The notes under the pieces are model-generated. The model worked only from the letters and a program-made list of their open reading frames with translations. It was not told where the DNA came from and did not search any database. From SVTX01 sp045658225 (GTDB taxonomy: Bacteria; Bacillota; Clostridia; Oscillospirales; CAG-272): 64,000 nt of DNA. The stretch covers positions 1 to 64,000 of the forward strand of contig JAZOUO010000068.1 of NCBI GenBank assembly GCA_045658225.1. The letters are read 5' to 3'. Shown here in pieces: positions 16,266 to 23,846 of the stretch (positions are counted from its first letter, which is position 1; each line of letters begins with the position of its first letter). The position numbers and the translations under genes were made by a program.

Positions 16266-17771
16266 TCAGTTTTCCTCCCGCATTGTGGCAAGTTTCATAA
16301 TATTTTCCTGGTTAGCTTCGGAAATGTCAAGCTCTCCCGTCTTTCTGCCCTCGCACATTACGAGCACTCTGTCGCTCATACGGAGGATCTCAACAAGCTC
16401 GGAGGAGATCATAATAATGGATTTGCCCTGTTTTGAAAGCTCGTTCATAAGAGTGTAGATTTCACTCTTTGCGCCTACGTCGATGCCTCTTGTAGGTTCG
16501 TCGAAGATAAGTATCTCACTGTCTCTTATAAGCCATCTCGCGATAATAACCTTTTGCTGATTACCACCCGAAAGGTTCTTGAGAAGCTGGTCAATGGACG
16601 GTGTCTTTGTGCGAAGCTTTTCATTATATTCAATAGCCTCTTCCTTGAGCGCCTTATCATTTATAAGTCCGCCCTTTACATAACGGTCCATAGAGGAGAT
16701 AGATGTATTTTCAGCTACGGATTTGAAAAGCATAAGTCCGTATCTCTTTCTATCCTCGGAAAGATAACCTATACCGTGCTTGATGGCATCCACGGGAGTT
16801 TTAATGTTGACCTTTTTGCCGTGAACGTAAATCTCACCGCTGTCGAAGGGGTCAGCTCCGAATATTGCTCTCGCAACCTCGGTTCTGCCTGCTCCCATAA
16901 GTCCAGAGAAACCAAGTATCTCGCCACGGCGGAGCTTGAAGCTTACGTCTCTGATGGTTCTGCCGCTGCAAAGATTTCTTACCTCAAGCACTACGTCGGC
17001 GTCGGGATCAACCTCGCTCTGTGTCTTGGGGTCCTCGTAAACTACACGGCCGATCATCATGTTTATGATCTCGTCCTTGGTCACCTCGTTTGTGACAACG
17101 GTGTTGACGTACTCGCCGTCGCGCATTACTGTTATTCGGTCGGAAATCATCTTAATCTCATCCATACGGTGAGAGATATAGATCATTCCTATACCCTTGC
17201 TCTTAAGATCCTTCATTATCTTAAAGAGCTCTTCTATCTCGGACTGTGTAAGAGCTGCGGTGGGCTCGTCTAGAATGAGGAGCTTACAGTCTCTTGAGAT
17301 TGCCTTTGCAATTTCAACCATCTGTTGCTTACCAACCGTGAGCTTGCCGAGAGGCATTCTGGGATCGATATTGATTCCGATAAGCTTAAAGAGCTTCTCA
17401 GCTTCCTTAACCATTTCGTCATCGTTAATGAATATCTTTCCTGACATGGATTCTCTTCCAATAAAGATATTCTGGGCAACAGTAAGGTGATTCATCATGT
17501 TAAGCTCCTGATGTATCATGCTGATGCCTAAATTTTGAGATTCTCCTATATTTTTAACAGAATAAGGAGCACCGTTGTATGTAATGGTTCCTTCGTCCGC
17601 CTGATGAATGCCTGTGAGAACCTTCATCAAAGTGGATTTGCCAGCACCGTTTTCACCAACAAGCGCGTGGACTTCGCCAAATTCAAGATCGAGATGAACT
17701 CCCTTGAGTGCATGTACACCATGAAATCTCTTATGGATACCGTTCATTTCGAGCAAAAGATTTTGCGACAT
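16266..17771 (-). CDS. Sugar ABC transporter ATPase, duplicated domains (RbsA/MglA-like)
   Basis: A 501-residue protein with two ABC domains fused, typical of monosaccharide importers. The N-terminal half has GENGAGKSTLMK, the signature LTVGKQQMVEIAKA and LILDEPTAALT. The C-terminal half has GLMGAGRTE as a degenerate Walker A, LSGGNQQKVIIARWL and IFDEPTRGIDVGAKSEIY. ATG 17771 is chosen because AAAGGGGG precedes it by 7 bases. First gene of the leftward importer-fucI operon, divergent from the AraC-type regulator. Confidence 0.95.
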   Translation of the reverse strand: MSQNLLLEMNGIHKRFHGVHALKGVHLDLEFGEVHALVGENGAGKSTLMKVLTGIHQADEGTITYNGAPYSVKNIGESQNLGISMIHQELNMMNHLTVAQNIFIGRESMSGKIFINDDEMVKEAEKLFKLIGINIDPRMPLGKLTVGKQQMVEIAKAISRDCKLLILDEPTAALTQSEIEELFKIMKDLKSKGIGMIYISHRMDEIKMISDRITVMRDGEYVNTVVTNEVTKDEIINMMIGRVVYEDPKTQSEVDPDADVVLEVRNLCSGRTIRDVSFKLRRGEILGFSGLMGAGRTEVARAIFGADPFDSGEIYVHGKKVNIKTPVDAIKHGIGYLSEDRKRYGLMLFKSVAENTSISSMDRYVKGGLINDKALKEEAIEYNEKLRTKTPSIDQLLKNLSGGNQQKVIIARWLIRDSEILIFDEPTRGIDVGAKSEIYTLMNELSKQGKSIIMISSELVEILRMSDRVLVMCEGRKTGELDISEANQENIMKLATMREEN

Positions 17772-17808
17772 AAGAATACCCCCTTTCATTTTCTTTACCT
17801 CACCATTT

Positions 17809-17836
17809 ATTATAACTCACTGACAGGCTTTTTCAA
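17809..17836 (-). promoter_or_regulatory. Likely promoter of the importer-fucI operon
   Basis: Read leftward, TTGAAA (17831-17836) and TATAAT (17809-17814) have a 16-base spacer. The whole divergent gap 17772-18076 is very AT-rich; beyond this I see short inverted repeats (for example AATC-N7-GATT near 18018) but no clear AraC-type operator or CcpA site. Confidence 0.6.
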
Positions 17837-18076
17837 TATCATAAACTGCAAAATAAATCACAAAAATAAACACAAAATTTTCAAAAAACTATTGAATTTT
17901 TTGTGCCAATGTGCTACAATATCATTGTAAAACAAGGCGTTTTGCATATTTTACGGAAAAAATTTTAATTGATATTAGAAAAAATTCATAAAAACTAAAT
18001 TTTTCCAAAAAAACAATAATCGACAATTGATTATGTATTATATACAAAAAAGCAAATACAAATTTGGAGAAAACAA

Positions 18077-18961
18077 ATGAAAGATCAATCTTTTAACGTT
18101 AGTTTTGACCCGAGAATGGTTGCATATACCAAGGTCGACGCCATAAAACTTGACACTAAGTGCCTATATGCAGGCAAGCTTGAGAGAATTAAAGAATGGA
18201 ATGAGAAGACGCACAGTCATCCATTTTGTGAAATTATGTTTGTTATTTCGGGTGGCGGAACTATTACGGTTAATGGAATTGAATATGAGATTAAGAAGGG
18301 GGATATTATAGTTTATAACCCTGAGGTTCCACATTCCGAGTCAACAACAGGAAAGATCGGCATTGAACTTGCTTTTTTTGGAATTTCCAATTTCAAAATA
18401 GGAAATCTTCCTTCTGATTATATTTTGGATCCAAATGCATCTCCTATTATTCATACAGGGCAGTATGAGAAGGAATACGAGTTCTACTTTATGTCTCTTG
18501 TAAAGGAGGTTGCATCAGATAAACCGTATAACGAAATTTTTGCCAAATATCTTGCGCGACTCATTATGATAGGTATTTTGCGCCTTGCGAATATATCCGA
18601 GGCGAAATTTGTGACCAACGGTATTTTTACACGCATACACAACTACTTAAACAAGCACTTTACTGAAATCGAATCTATGGATGAAGTTTGTGAAAAGTTA
18701 AAAATAAGCAAATATTACCTCTCGCACGTGTTCAAAAAACATATGGGCAGGCCACCTATGCAGTACGTCACCGCAAAGCGCATAGCCTATGCGAAGAAGC
18801 TTTTGCAGGAGACCGATCTCAGCGCAACGGAGATAGGTGAGATGTGCGGATATAAGGACCACGTACTCTTTTTCAAGGCATTCAAGAAGCAAGAAGGAAT
18901 GACTCCCATTACTTTTCGAAAACAGACCCAGAAGCCTGAGAAGACCTCCGATAATACATGA
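18077..18961 (+). CDS. AraC-family transcriptional regulator
   Basis: A 294-residue regulator. The N-terminal cupin (about residues 30-130) has THSHPFCEIMFVISGGG and KKGDIIVYNPEVPHSE, the usual sugar-binding jelly roll. The C-terminal double HTH (about 190-285) has MDEVCEKLKISKYYLSHVFKKHMG, then AKKLLQETDLSATEIGEMCGYKDHVLFFKAFKKQEGMTP. Divergent from the importer-fucI operon and convergent with fucU-ygjV, it is the obvious local activator responding to fucose or a relative. Effector is inferred. GGAG lies 8 bases before ATG. Confidence 0.94.
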   Translation: MKDQSFNVSFDPRMVAYTKVDAIKLDTKCLYAGKLERIKEWNEKTHSHPFCEIMFVISGGGTITVNGIEYEIKKGDIIVYNPEVPHSESTTGKIGIELAFFGISNFKIGNLPSDYILDPNASPIIHTGQYEKEYEFYFMSLVKEVASDKPYNEIFAKYLARLIMIGILRLANISEAKFVTNGIFTRIHNYLNKHFTEIESMDEVCEKLKISKYYLSHVFKKHMGRPPMQYVTAKRIAYAKKLLQETDLSATEIGEMCGYKDHVLFFKAFKKQEGMTPITFRKQTQKPEKTSDNT

Positions 18962-18978
18962 TTATATTAAAATGAGAA

Positions 18979-19003
18979 AAGCGGCACGCTTAGCGTGCCG
19001 CTT
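18979..19003. terminator. Terminator between the AraC gene and the YgjV-family gene
   Basis: A 12-bp palindromic stem AAGCGGCACGCT with a 1-base centre. The leftward side has TTTTCTCATTTT, making it a good terminator for the fucU unit; the rightward T-tract is weaker. Confidence 0.8.
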
Positions 19004-19008
19004 CTGAT

Positions 19009-19575
19009 TTAGTTTTTTGTTTGTTTTCTGGATCTTATAAGGAATATTGCAGATGACACCATGTTAAAGCACTCGCAAATAACTCCGGGATATGCGTGAC
19101 AAACAACGTTGTACGCTATCCAGAATGGAGAAGTGCATACTATCTGGCAATAACGTATTTTCTTGGTTTCTCCACGCCACATAAAGTACGTGCTGCTCAA
19201 AAGACCTATAAGCACCAACGATACAAGGATAACCTGGAGCAAACTATGGTCAAGCGCGAGAGAGAAAGCATAGCATCCCACGCAAGCCGATTCCACCAGA
19301 ATAAGCTTCCACAGCTTTTGGCTGTTATTCATAAACAGAACGCCTCGGATGAGAGTGCAAAGATTAAAGAAGGTTCCTGCCCACGCGCCCAAAAGCAGAA
19401 AATGGAGAACGTAGCAAAACGCTGCCGAGGACTGCATAAAAAAGAGCGTGCGGTTGTTCTTGAACTGGAAGGAGAGGACCATTACGACAAGTCCTATAAC
19501 TCCGAAGCACTGAGCAATTATCTCGCGGGGTGTCATTGAGGCAAAAAACTCAACAACAGATGTAAGCAGCCCCAT
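19009..19575 (-). CDS. YgjV-family inner membrane protein
   Basis: A 188-residue protein with about five to six hydrophobic segments. The pattern QCFGVIGLVVMVLSFQFKN, FNLCTLIRGVLFM and the closing FNMVSSAIFLIR match the YgjV membrane family (function unknown in general). It starts 6 bases after fucU ends, so the two are co-transcribed. Physical link with a fucose mutarotase hints at a sugar-related role, but this is inference. No catalytic motif is visible. Confidence 0.78.
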   Translation of the reverse strand: MGLLTSVVEFFASMTPREIIAQCFGVIGLVVMVLSFQFKNNRTLFFMQSSAAFCYVLHFLLLGAWAGTFFNLCTLIRGVLFMNNSQKLWKLILVESACVGCYAFSLALDHSLLQVILVSLVLIGLLSSTYFMWRGETKKIRYCQIVCTSPFWIAYNVVCHAYPGVICECFNMVSSAIFLIRSRKQTKN

Positions 19576-19581
19576 AAGCTA

Positions 19582-20022
19582 TCAGATAACGCCCTTTTGG
19601 AGCATAATGTTTGCGTAAATTGCGCTTTCGCCGGTAGCGATGATGCAGTAGCACTTCTTTGCCTCATCGTAAAAATCGAATCTGTCGATGTTTCCGAGAG
19701 CCTCGCGTCCGCGGCTGTCGTGCCTGGAGATGATCTGGGCATAGGTGTCCCAAATGGGAGTCTGAACTCTGCCGACGTCTCTGTCCATAAGCTGCATAAG
19801 TATAGCGGGGGTTTCAACGTATGTATCGAGGGGGAAGACTGTGAGGATAGCGTCAAGAATTTCGGGCACACCGTGACCGTCCATTCTGATAACTATCGCA
19901 TCCTTGCCCATGGATTCGGAGGGGAAATTGCCGTCTGCTATGCAGATACGGTCGCTGTGACCCATTTCGCACAAAACCTTAAGCAATTCGGGGGGTAAAA
20001 TTTTCGGAATACCTTTAAGCAT
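19582..20022 (-). CDS. fucU: L-fucose mutarotase
   Basis: A 146-residue RbsD/FucU-family protein that interconverts the alpha and beta anomers of L-fucose, feeding the isomerase. Landmarks: LPPELLKVLCEMGHSD (His22, Asp24), IADGNFPSESMG, RFDFYDEAKKCYCIIATGE and the C-terminal YANIMLQKGV, closely matching E. coli FucU. Length is normal (about 140). It is transcribed from its own promoter toward the AraC gene and shares a unit with the YgjV-family gene, so it lies outside the importer-fucI operon. Confidence 0.95.
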   Translation of the reverse strand: MLKGIPKILPPELLKVLCEMGHSDRICIADGNFPSESMGKDAIVIRMDGHGVPEILDAILTVFPLDTYVETPAILMQLMDRDVGRVQTPIWDTYAQIISRHDSRGREALGNIDRFDFYDEAKKCYCIIATGESAIYANIMLQKGVI

Positions 20023-20058
20023 ATAAGACCTCCAAAAGATTATTTTAGTTGTGTCTCA

Positions 20059-20087
20059 ATTTTAACATATTTATATCCTCATGTCAA
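20059..20087 (-). promoter_or_regulatory. Promoter for fucU
   Basis: Read leftward, TTGACA (20082-20087) and TAAAAT (20059-20064) have a 17-base spacer, 37 bases before the start codon. Confidence 0.72.
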
Positions 20088-20155
20088 TGTGATTTTTTGT
20101 AGCAAAAAACCGCAAAATTGACACAAGAGAACGCCGTTTTAAATCACAAAAACAA

Positions 20156-20194
20156 AAAATCCTTATCAGAATTAAGCATTTTGATAAGGATTTT
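20156..20194 (-). terminator. Terminator behind spoVT
   Basis: A 13-bp stem AAAATCCTTATCA (20156-20168) pairs with its complement at 20182-20194, with T-rich flanks both ways. It separates spoVT from the fucU promoter. Confidence 0.88.
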
Positions 20195-20233
20195 ATTTTT
20201 GTTTAATGCATCACAGCATATAGGTGTGACACG

Positions 20234-20776
20234 TCATTCCTGCTGCTTACCAAGGAATGCTGCCGCAGTCTGAACAAGCTTTTGTTCTGTCATATCGGGG
20301 ATATGTGTGCGTGATTCCTCGCAGAGAGAGACGACGCAGCCTATAATATCGCCCTCTGAAATAATGGGCATAGCGCAGCTTATAAAATGCTCGCTTCTGT
20401 CGCGGAGAGGGGATATTTTTTCTGCACCGTCGCGGTAAACATACATACCACGCGACTCAATAATGTTCTCAAGCTCCTCGGATAGGGATTTGTCGGAATA
20501 TTCCTTTTTGGATAGACCCGCGCAGGCTACGACGGAGTCTCTGTCGCAGACTATCACCGAGAGATTGCAGGTCTTGTGGAGAGTCTCACAATACTGCGAG
20601 GCAAACGAGGTCAGCTCGCCAATGGGAGAATATTTTTTGAAAATGACCTCGCCGTCGCGGTCTGTAAATATTTCAAGAGGGTCGCCCTCGCGGATACGCA
20701 TTGTTCTTCTTATTTCTTTAGGGATGACGACACGGCCGAGGTCGTCAATACGCCTTACTATTCCTGTTGCTTTCAT
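20234..20776 (-). CDS. spoVT: Stage V sporulation regulator SpoVT (AbrB + GAF domains)
   Basis: A 180-residue transcription factor. The N-terminal AbrB swapped-hairpin domain (1-50) reads MKATGIVRRIDDLGRVVIPKEIRRT, the SpoVT signature. The C-terminal GAF-like domain (about 55-178) contains HFISCAMPIISEGDIIGCVV. In Bacillus it modulates sigma-G regulon genes in the forespore. Its presence with spo0A supports a spore-forming lineage. Length equals the family's (about 178-180). It is a single-gene unit. Confidence 0.94.
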   Translation of the reverse strand: MKATGIVRRIDDLGRVVIPKEIRRTMRIREGDPLEIFTDRDGEVIFKKYSPIGELTSFASQYCETLHKTCNLSVIVCDRDSVVACAGLSKKEYSDKSLSEELENIIESRGMYVYRDGAEKISPLRDRSEHFISCAMPIISEGDIIGCVVSLCEESRTHIPDMTEQKLVQTAAAFLGKQQE

Positions 20777-20934
20777 ATATCTTTAAGCCTTTCTGTGCTG
20801 TTTTTAACAAAATTTTTGCTCCGTTGGAATTTTGTCCGTCATTATTATTTGTGTTTTTTGGAACGATTATACTTGTTTTTTTAGGAAAAATATGGGTGTT
20901 AACTCTTAAAAAATCTTAAGAATTGTCCTCGCAC

Positions 20935-20963
20935 TTGCAATTTTTTTGCGGATATGCTATAAT
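20935..20963 (+). promoter_or_regulatory. Promoter for the anchored unknown protein
   Basis: TTGCAA (20935-20940) and TATAAT (20958-20963) have a 17-base spacer, 36 bases before the ATG. Confidence 0.72.
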
Positions 20964-20999
20964 TAAGTCGACACAAATATATGTGATAGGAGAAAACCA

Positions 21000-21989
21000 A
21001 TGAAAAAAGCAGGTAAAATAATAGCTATAATAGTAGCGGCAATACTTTTGCTGGTTTTTGTTGTGATCAGCGCGTTTTCGATATTTGACAGAATTAAATA
21101 CCGTTCTTTCTACAAAAACGCAGACAAAGCTTTCGCTATAGGTGGCTTGTGGGAGGGCGCTGTTCAACAGGGATTTGACTATTCCGATGAGCTTGGACTT
21201 TACATATATTCTGCATATATGAAGGACCACTCCACGTCGAGAATATATATTGCCGACAATGACGGAAACACAAGATTTGTTGAGCTTAAAAACGTAGACG
21301 GCTCGTGTCACACGGGACATGTTGGCGGACTTTCCTTTGGCGGAGATTATATTTACGTCACCGCGTCGTCCGACAATAAGATAATGATGTTCAAGACAAA
21401 CGACGTGCTTGATGATGACGGTGTTGCCACCGCATGCGAAGATTTTGAGGTCTGTGTTTCGTCTGCGTACGTTTACGTAAGAGACAACACTCTCTACACG
21501 GGAGAATTTTATATTGCCGAGGACTATGAAACTCCCGAGGACCACAGATTTACCACTCCTGCGGGTGATCAGAATACCGCAATAATGGGAGTTTACACGC
21601 TTGGTGCTGACGGCAAGCCCGTATCCGCTGATCCTGATTACATTATGTCTACTCGTGGACAGGTGCAGGGAATGGCGTTTGACTCACAGGGCAGACTTAT
21701 TCTATCAACCTCTTGGGGACTTAATCCCAGTGGAATATACGTTTACGACCTTGACAAAGTAGCAAACGGTACTGTGACGCTCAACGGTAAGCAAGTTGCT
21801 GTAAAGTACGTTGACAGTTCTTGCCTTGACGCAACTATAGTTGCGCCTCCTATGGCAGAGGAGCTTGTTTATAAGAACGGTAAGCTTTTTATAATGAACG
21901 AGTCCGCGTCCATGAAGTATATCTTTGGTAAGCTGACAAGCGGAAATCACGTCTGGGCGTATGATTACAACGCGCAGATTGGCGACTAA
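21000..21989 (+). CDS. Unknown membrane-anchored extracytoplasmic protein, propeller-like
   Basis: A 329-residue protein: short basic start, one long hydrophobic helix (about 7-29) with no lipobox, then an all-beta-looking exterior. Repeating strands of the type YIYSAYM, RIYIADNDG, YIYVTASSDNKIMMF, YVYVRDNTLYTGEF, GMAFDSQGRLILSTSW, SGIYVYDLD and VWAYDY recur every 35-50 residues, as in beta-propellers or SMP-30-like folds. A SCHTGHVGG stretch contains two His and a Cys. I do not recognise the family. It stands alone between a good promoter and a bidirectional terminator. AGGAG site 8 bases before ATG. Confidence 0.75.
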   Translation: MKKAGKIIAIIVAAILLLVFVVISAFSIFDRIKYRSFYKNADKAFAIGGLWEGAVQQGFDYSDELGLYIYSAYMKDHSTSRIYIADNDGNTRFVELKNVDGSCHTGHVGGLSFGGDYIYVTASSDNKIMMFKTNDVLDDDGVATACEDFEVCVSSAYVYVRDNTLYTGEFYIAEDYETPEDHRFTTPAGDQNTAIMGVYTLGADGKPVSADPDYIMSTRGQVQGMAFDSQGRLILSTSWGLNPSGIYVYDLDKVANGTVTLNGKQVAVKYVDSSCLDATIVAPPMAEELVYKNGKLFIMNESASMKYIFGKLTSGNHVWAYDYNAQIGD

Positions 21990-21999
21990 TAGCGGCAAT

Positions 22000-22038
22000 A
22001 AATAAAAATCGCTCTGCAACTGCAGAGCGATTTTTATT
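22000..22038. terminator. Bidirectional intrinsic terminator
   Basis: An almost perfect 18-bp stem, AAATAAAAATCGCTCTGCA and its complement around an ACT loop, separates convergent genes and touches the stop codon of the small OadG-like gene. Confidence 0.9.
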
Positions 22039-22250
22039 TATTGCTCGTCCTTGGGGGGAGTTGTGAGCTTTATGATGACGGACTGGATAAGCTTGATTAT
22101 AAGAATGATTATGATGATAACCACAAATATTGCAAGCATACCCTTCCAGAGTACGTTAAGCGAAACCTTTATTGTTTCCCAATTCATAGGACTAAGGCTG
22201 TCAAACATTCCGCCGAGGACATTAAAGTATATCATGTTAAGAAAATTCAT
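22038..22250 (-). CDS. OadG-related small membrane subunit
   Basis: A 70-residue protein with one long hydrophobic helix (about 37-60) and a short charged tail (TTPPKDEQ). It lies 16 bases downstream of the OadB-type gene on the same strand. In sodium-pumping decarboxylases a small one-helix gamma/delta subunit supports assembly of the beta subunit. The call rests on size, topology and position more than on sequence. No Zn-binding His tail or Pro-rich linker, as in full-length OadG, is visible. Confidence 0.68.
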   Translation of the reverse strand: MNFLNMIYFNVLGGMFDSLSPMNWETIKVSLNVLWKGMLAIFVVIIIIILIIKLIQSVIIKLTTPPKDEQ

Positions 22251-22266
22251 ATTAAGTCCTCCTTTA

Positions 22267-23394
22267 TTAGCGTGCTATAAATCCGATGATGAGACCGCCA
22301 ACTACCGCGGATGCTATCTGACCTGATACGTTAGCTCCTGCCGCGTGCATAAGCAGGTGATTGCAGGGGTCTTCCTTGATACCCATCTTTTCAACTACTC
22401 TCGACGCCATGGGGAATGCGGAAATACCTGCCGCGCCTACCATGGGGTTTATCTTTTCTTTTGAGAAGAGATTCATTATCTTTGCGCACATAATCCCGCC
22501 AAACGTGTCGAATACGAACGCGAACAGACCAAGAACCATAATAATGAGAGTCTCAACTCTCATAAATGCTTCGGCTTTCATCTGGAAAGAGATCGTAAGA
22601 CCGAGAAGGAGAGTTATAATGTTGGAGAAAGATGTCTGCGCCGTGTCGGAAAGCGATCCGAGGACGGTACATTCACGCAAGAGATTACCGAACATAAGCA
22701 TACCGACCAGCGACAGTGAGCCGGGGGCGATAAGTCCCGCAACTATGGAAACTGCGATGGGGAATATGATCTTTAAGACCTTGGGAACCTGCTTTGCGTT
22801 GTAGTGCATTCTTATTAGACGTTCCTTTTTTGTGGTGCAAGCCTTGATAACTACGGGCTGCACTATGGGCACAAGCGCCATATACGAGTACGCCACCACC
22901 ATAATAGGTCCGACGTAGTTTGACATAAGCCTCTGTGCAACCATGATGGACGTAGGTCCGTCAGCCGCGCCTATAATTGCGATAGACGCCGCATCGTTTA
23001 CGGGGAAGCCTATCATTGCCGCGAGTATCATTGTGACAAATATACCGAGCTGTGCAGCGCCGCCAAGTATAAAGAGTTTGGGGTTGGCAAGCAGTGGGCC
23101 AAAGTCGATCATTGCACCGATACCTATAAACAGAAGCAAAGGCATAGCCTCTCCTGCCTCAATTCCGACCTTGAAGAGCTGGGCGATAATTCCCTCGCCC
23201 TCGACTGCAACCGCCGAGAAGGGAAGATTGACAAGTATTGCACCAAAGCCCATGGGGAGCAGAAGCGCGGGTTCCATATCCTTTTTGATTGCGAGGAATA
23301 TCAGTACGGTGCCGATTATCCACATAGCTACCATTTTCCAGGTGAGCGCGCCAAAGCCTTCGGTCAGAAAGCTTAATTCATTAAGAAAGTCCAT
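22267..23394 (-). CDS. oadB: Sodium-ion-translocating decarboxylase beta subunit (OadB/GcdB/MmdB)
   Basis: A 375-residue membrane protein with nine or more hydrophobic segments. Family signatures: PMGFGAILVNLP, GIGAMIDFGPLLANP, the Na+-site helix DAASIAIIGAADGPTSI, MVGAAGISAFPMASRVV and the C-terminal HAAGANVSGQIASAVVGG. The subunit couples decarboxylation of a carboxybiotin to Na+ export. Here no alpha (carboxyltransferase) or biotin-carrier gene is nearby, only the small subunit. The mRNA leader is a yybP-ykoY-type riboswitch followed by a terminator, so expression seems metal-ion controlled. GGAGG precedes ATG by about 6 bases. Confidence 0.93.
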   Translation of the reverse strand: MDFLNELSFLTEGFGALTWKMVAMWIIGTVLIFLAIKKDMEPALLLPMGFGAILVNLPFSAVAVEGEGIIAQLFKVGIEAGEAMPLLLFIGIGAMIDFGPLLANPKLFILGGAAQLGIFVTMILAAMIGFPVNDAASIAIIGAADGPTSIMVAQRLMSNYVGPIMVVAYSYMALVPIVQPVVIKACTTKKERLIRMHYNAKQVPKVLKIIFPIAVSIVAGLIAPGSLSLVGMLMFGNLLRECTVLGSLSDTAQTSFSNIITLLLGLTISFQMKAEAFMRVETLIIMVLGLFAFVFDTFGGIMCAKIMNLFSKEKINPMVGAAGISAFPMASRVVEKMGIKEDPCNHLLMHAAGANVSGQIASAVVGGLIIGFIAR

Positions 23395-23410
23395 TTCTAC
23401 CTCCGCAAGT

Positions 23411-23444
23411 AAAAATTCGGGTATGCGCTAAGTCATACCCGAAT
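23411..23444 (-). terminator. Attenuator terminator in the oadB leader
   Basis: Read leftward, ATTCGGGTATG (23444-23434) pairs with CATACCCGAAT (23425-23415), giving an 11-bp stem followed by TTTT. It lies between the aptamer and the oadB ribosome site, so readthrough is required for expression. Confidence 0.85.
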
Positions 23445-23453
23445 GAAAGCATA

Positions 23454-23572
23454 GTTTTCTCATAATATAACCTGGCATACGTATATTATGAGTCTCGCAA
23501 TTTAATACAAGCCAAGCTCTTATGAGCCGGTGATTGTTGACTTGCAACGCAATGCGCCTGCTACTCCCTCAT
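23454..23572 (-). promoter_or_regulatory. yybP-ykoY-type (Mn2+) riboswitch upstream of oadB
   Basis: Read leftward, 23572-23488 matches the yybP-ykoY consensus: P1 ATGAG pairs with CTCAT, GGGAGTAGC follows P1, GTCAACA opens the three-way region, CCGGCTC-N4-GAGCTTGG forms the middle hairpin, and GCGAGAC closes the second metal-site loop. The 3' P1 strand is also part of an 11-bp alternative hairpin (23492-23482 with 23469-23459) that would compete with the aptamer. A terminator follows at 23411-23444. Known members sense Mn2+ and usually control Mn exporters or other cation transporters; control of an OadB-type pump is unusual. Confidence 0.82.
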
Positions 23573-23586
23573 TTTTTATTCAAATT

Positions 23587-23615
23587 ATTTTAACACGGCA
23601 ACGGGATTTTGTCAA
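23587..23615 (-). promoter_or_regulatory. Promoter for the riboswitch-oadB unit
   Basis: Read leftward, TTGACA (23610-23615) and TAAAAT (23587-23592) have a 17-base spacer, 15 bases before the first aptamer helix and after the stop of the upstream RHH gene. Confidence 0.75.
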
Positions 23616-23630
23616 CCAAAAATGATAAAA

Positions 23631-23846
23631 TTATTCGCCGTCGGGCGCGATGTATTCCGTAATGTCAATAGCCGAGAGCTTTTGCTGGTTAAATTTGCCC
23701 TTTGTGCGCTCGAAATACTGGATATTGTTGCGGAGCATAAACACAAACTGATTATTAGGGGTTCTGCCCTCAGCCTCGGATATATAGATGAGCTTGCGGA
23801 GCAAATCCTCGGAGAGACGTACTGTTATTTCGGGTTGTTTTTTCAT
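23631..23846 (-). CDS. Small ribbon-helix-helix (Arc-type) protein
   Basis: A 71-residue protein. PEITVRLSEDLLRKLIYISEAEGRTPNNQFVFMLRN fits a beta-strand followed by two helices, the ribbon-helix-helix DNA-binding fold; the tail is unrecognised. Its start codon overlaps the stop of the upstream membrane-protein gene in ATGA, so the two are translationally coupled. Targets unknown. It could be an autoregulator or, less likely, an antitoxin, but no toxin-like partner is present. Confidence 0.7.
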   Translation of the reverse strand: MKKQPEITVRLSEDLLRKLIYISEAEGRTPNNQFVFMLRNNIQYFERTKGKFNQQKLSAIDITEYIAPDGE

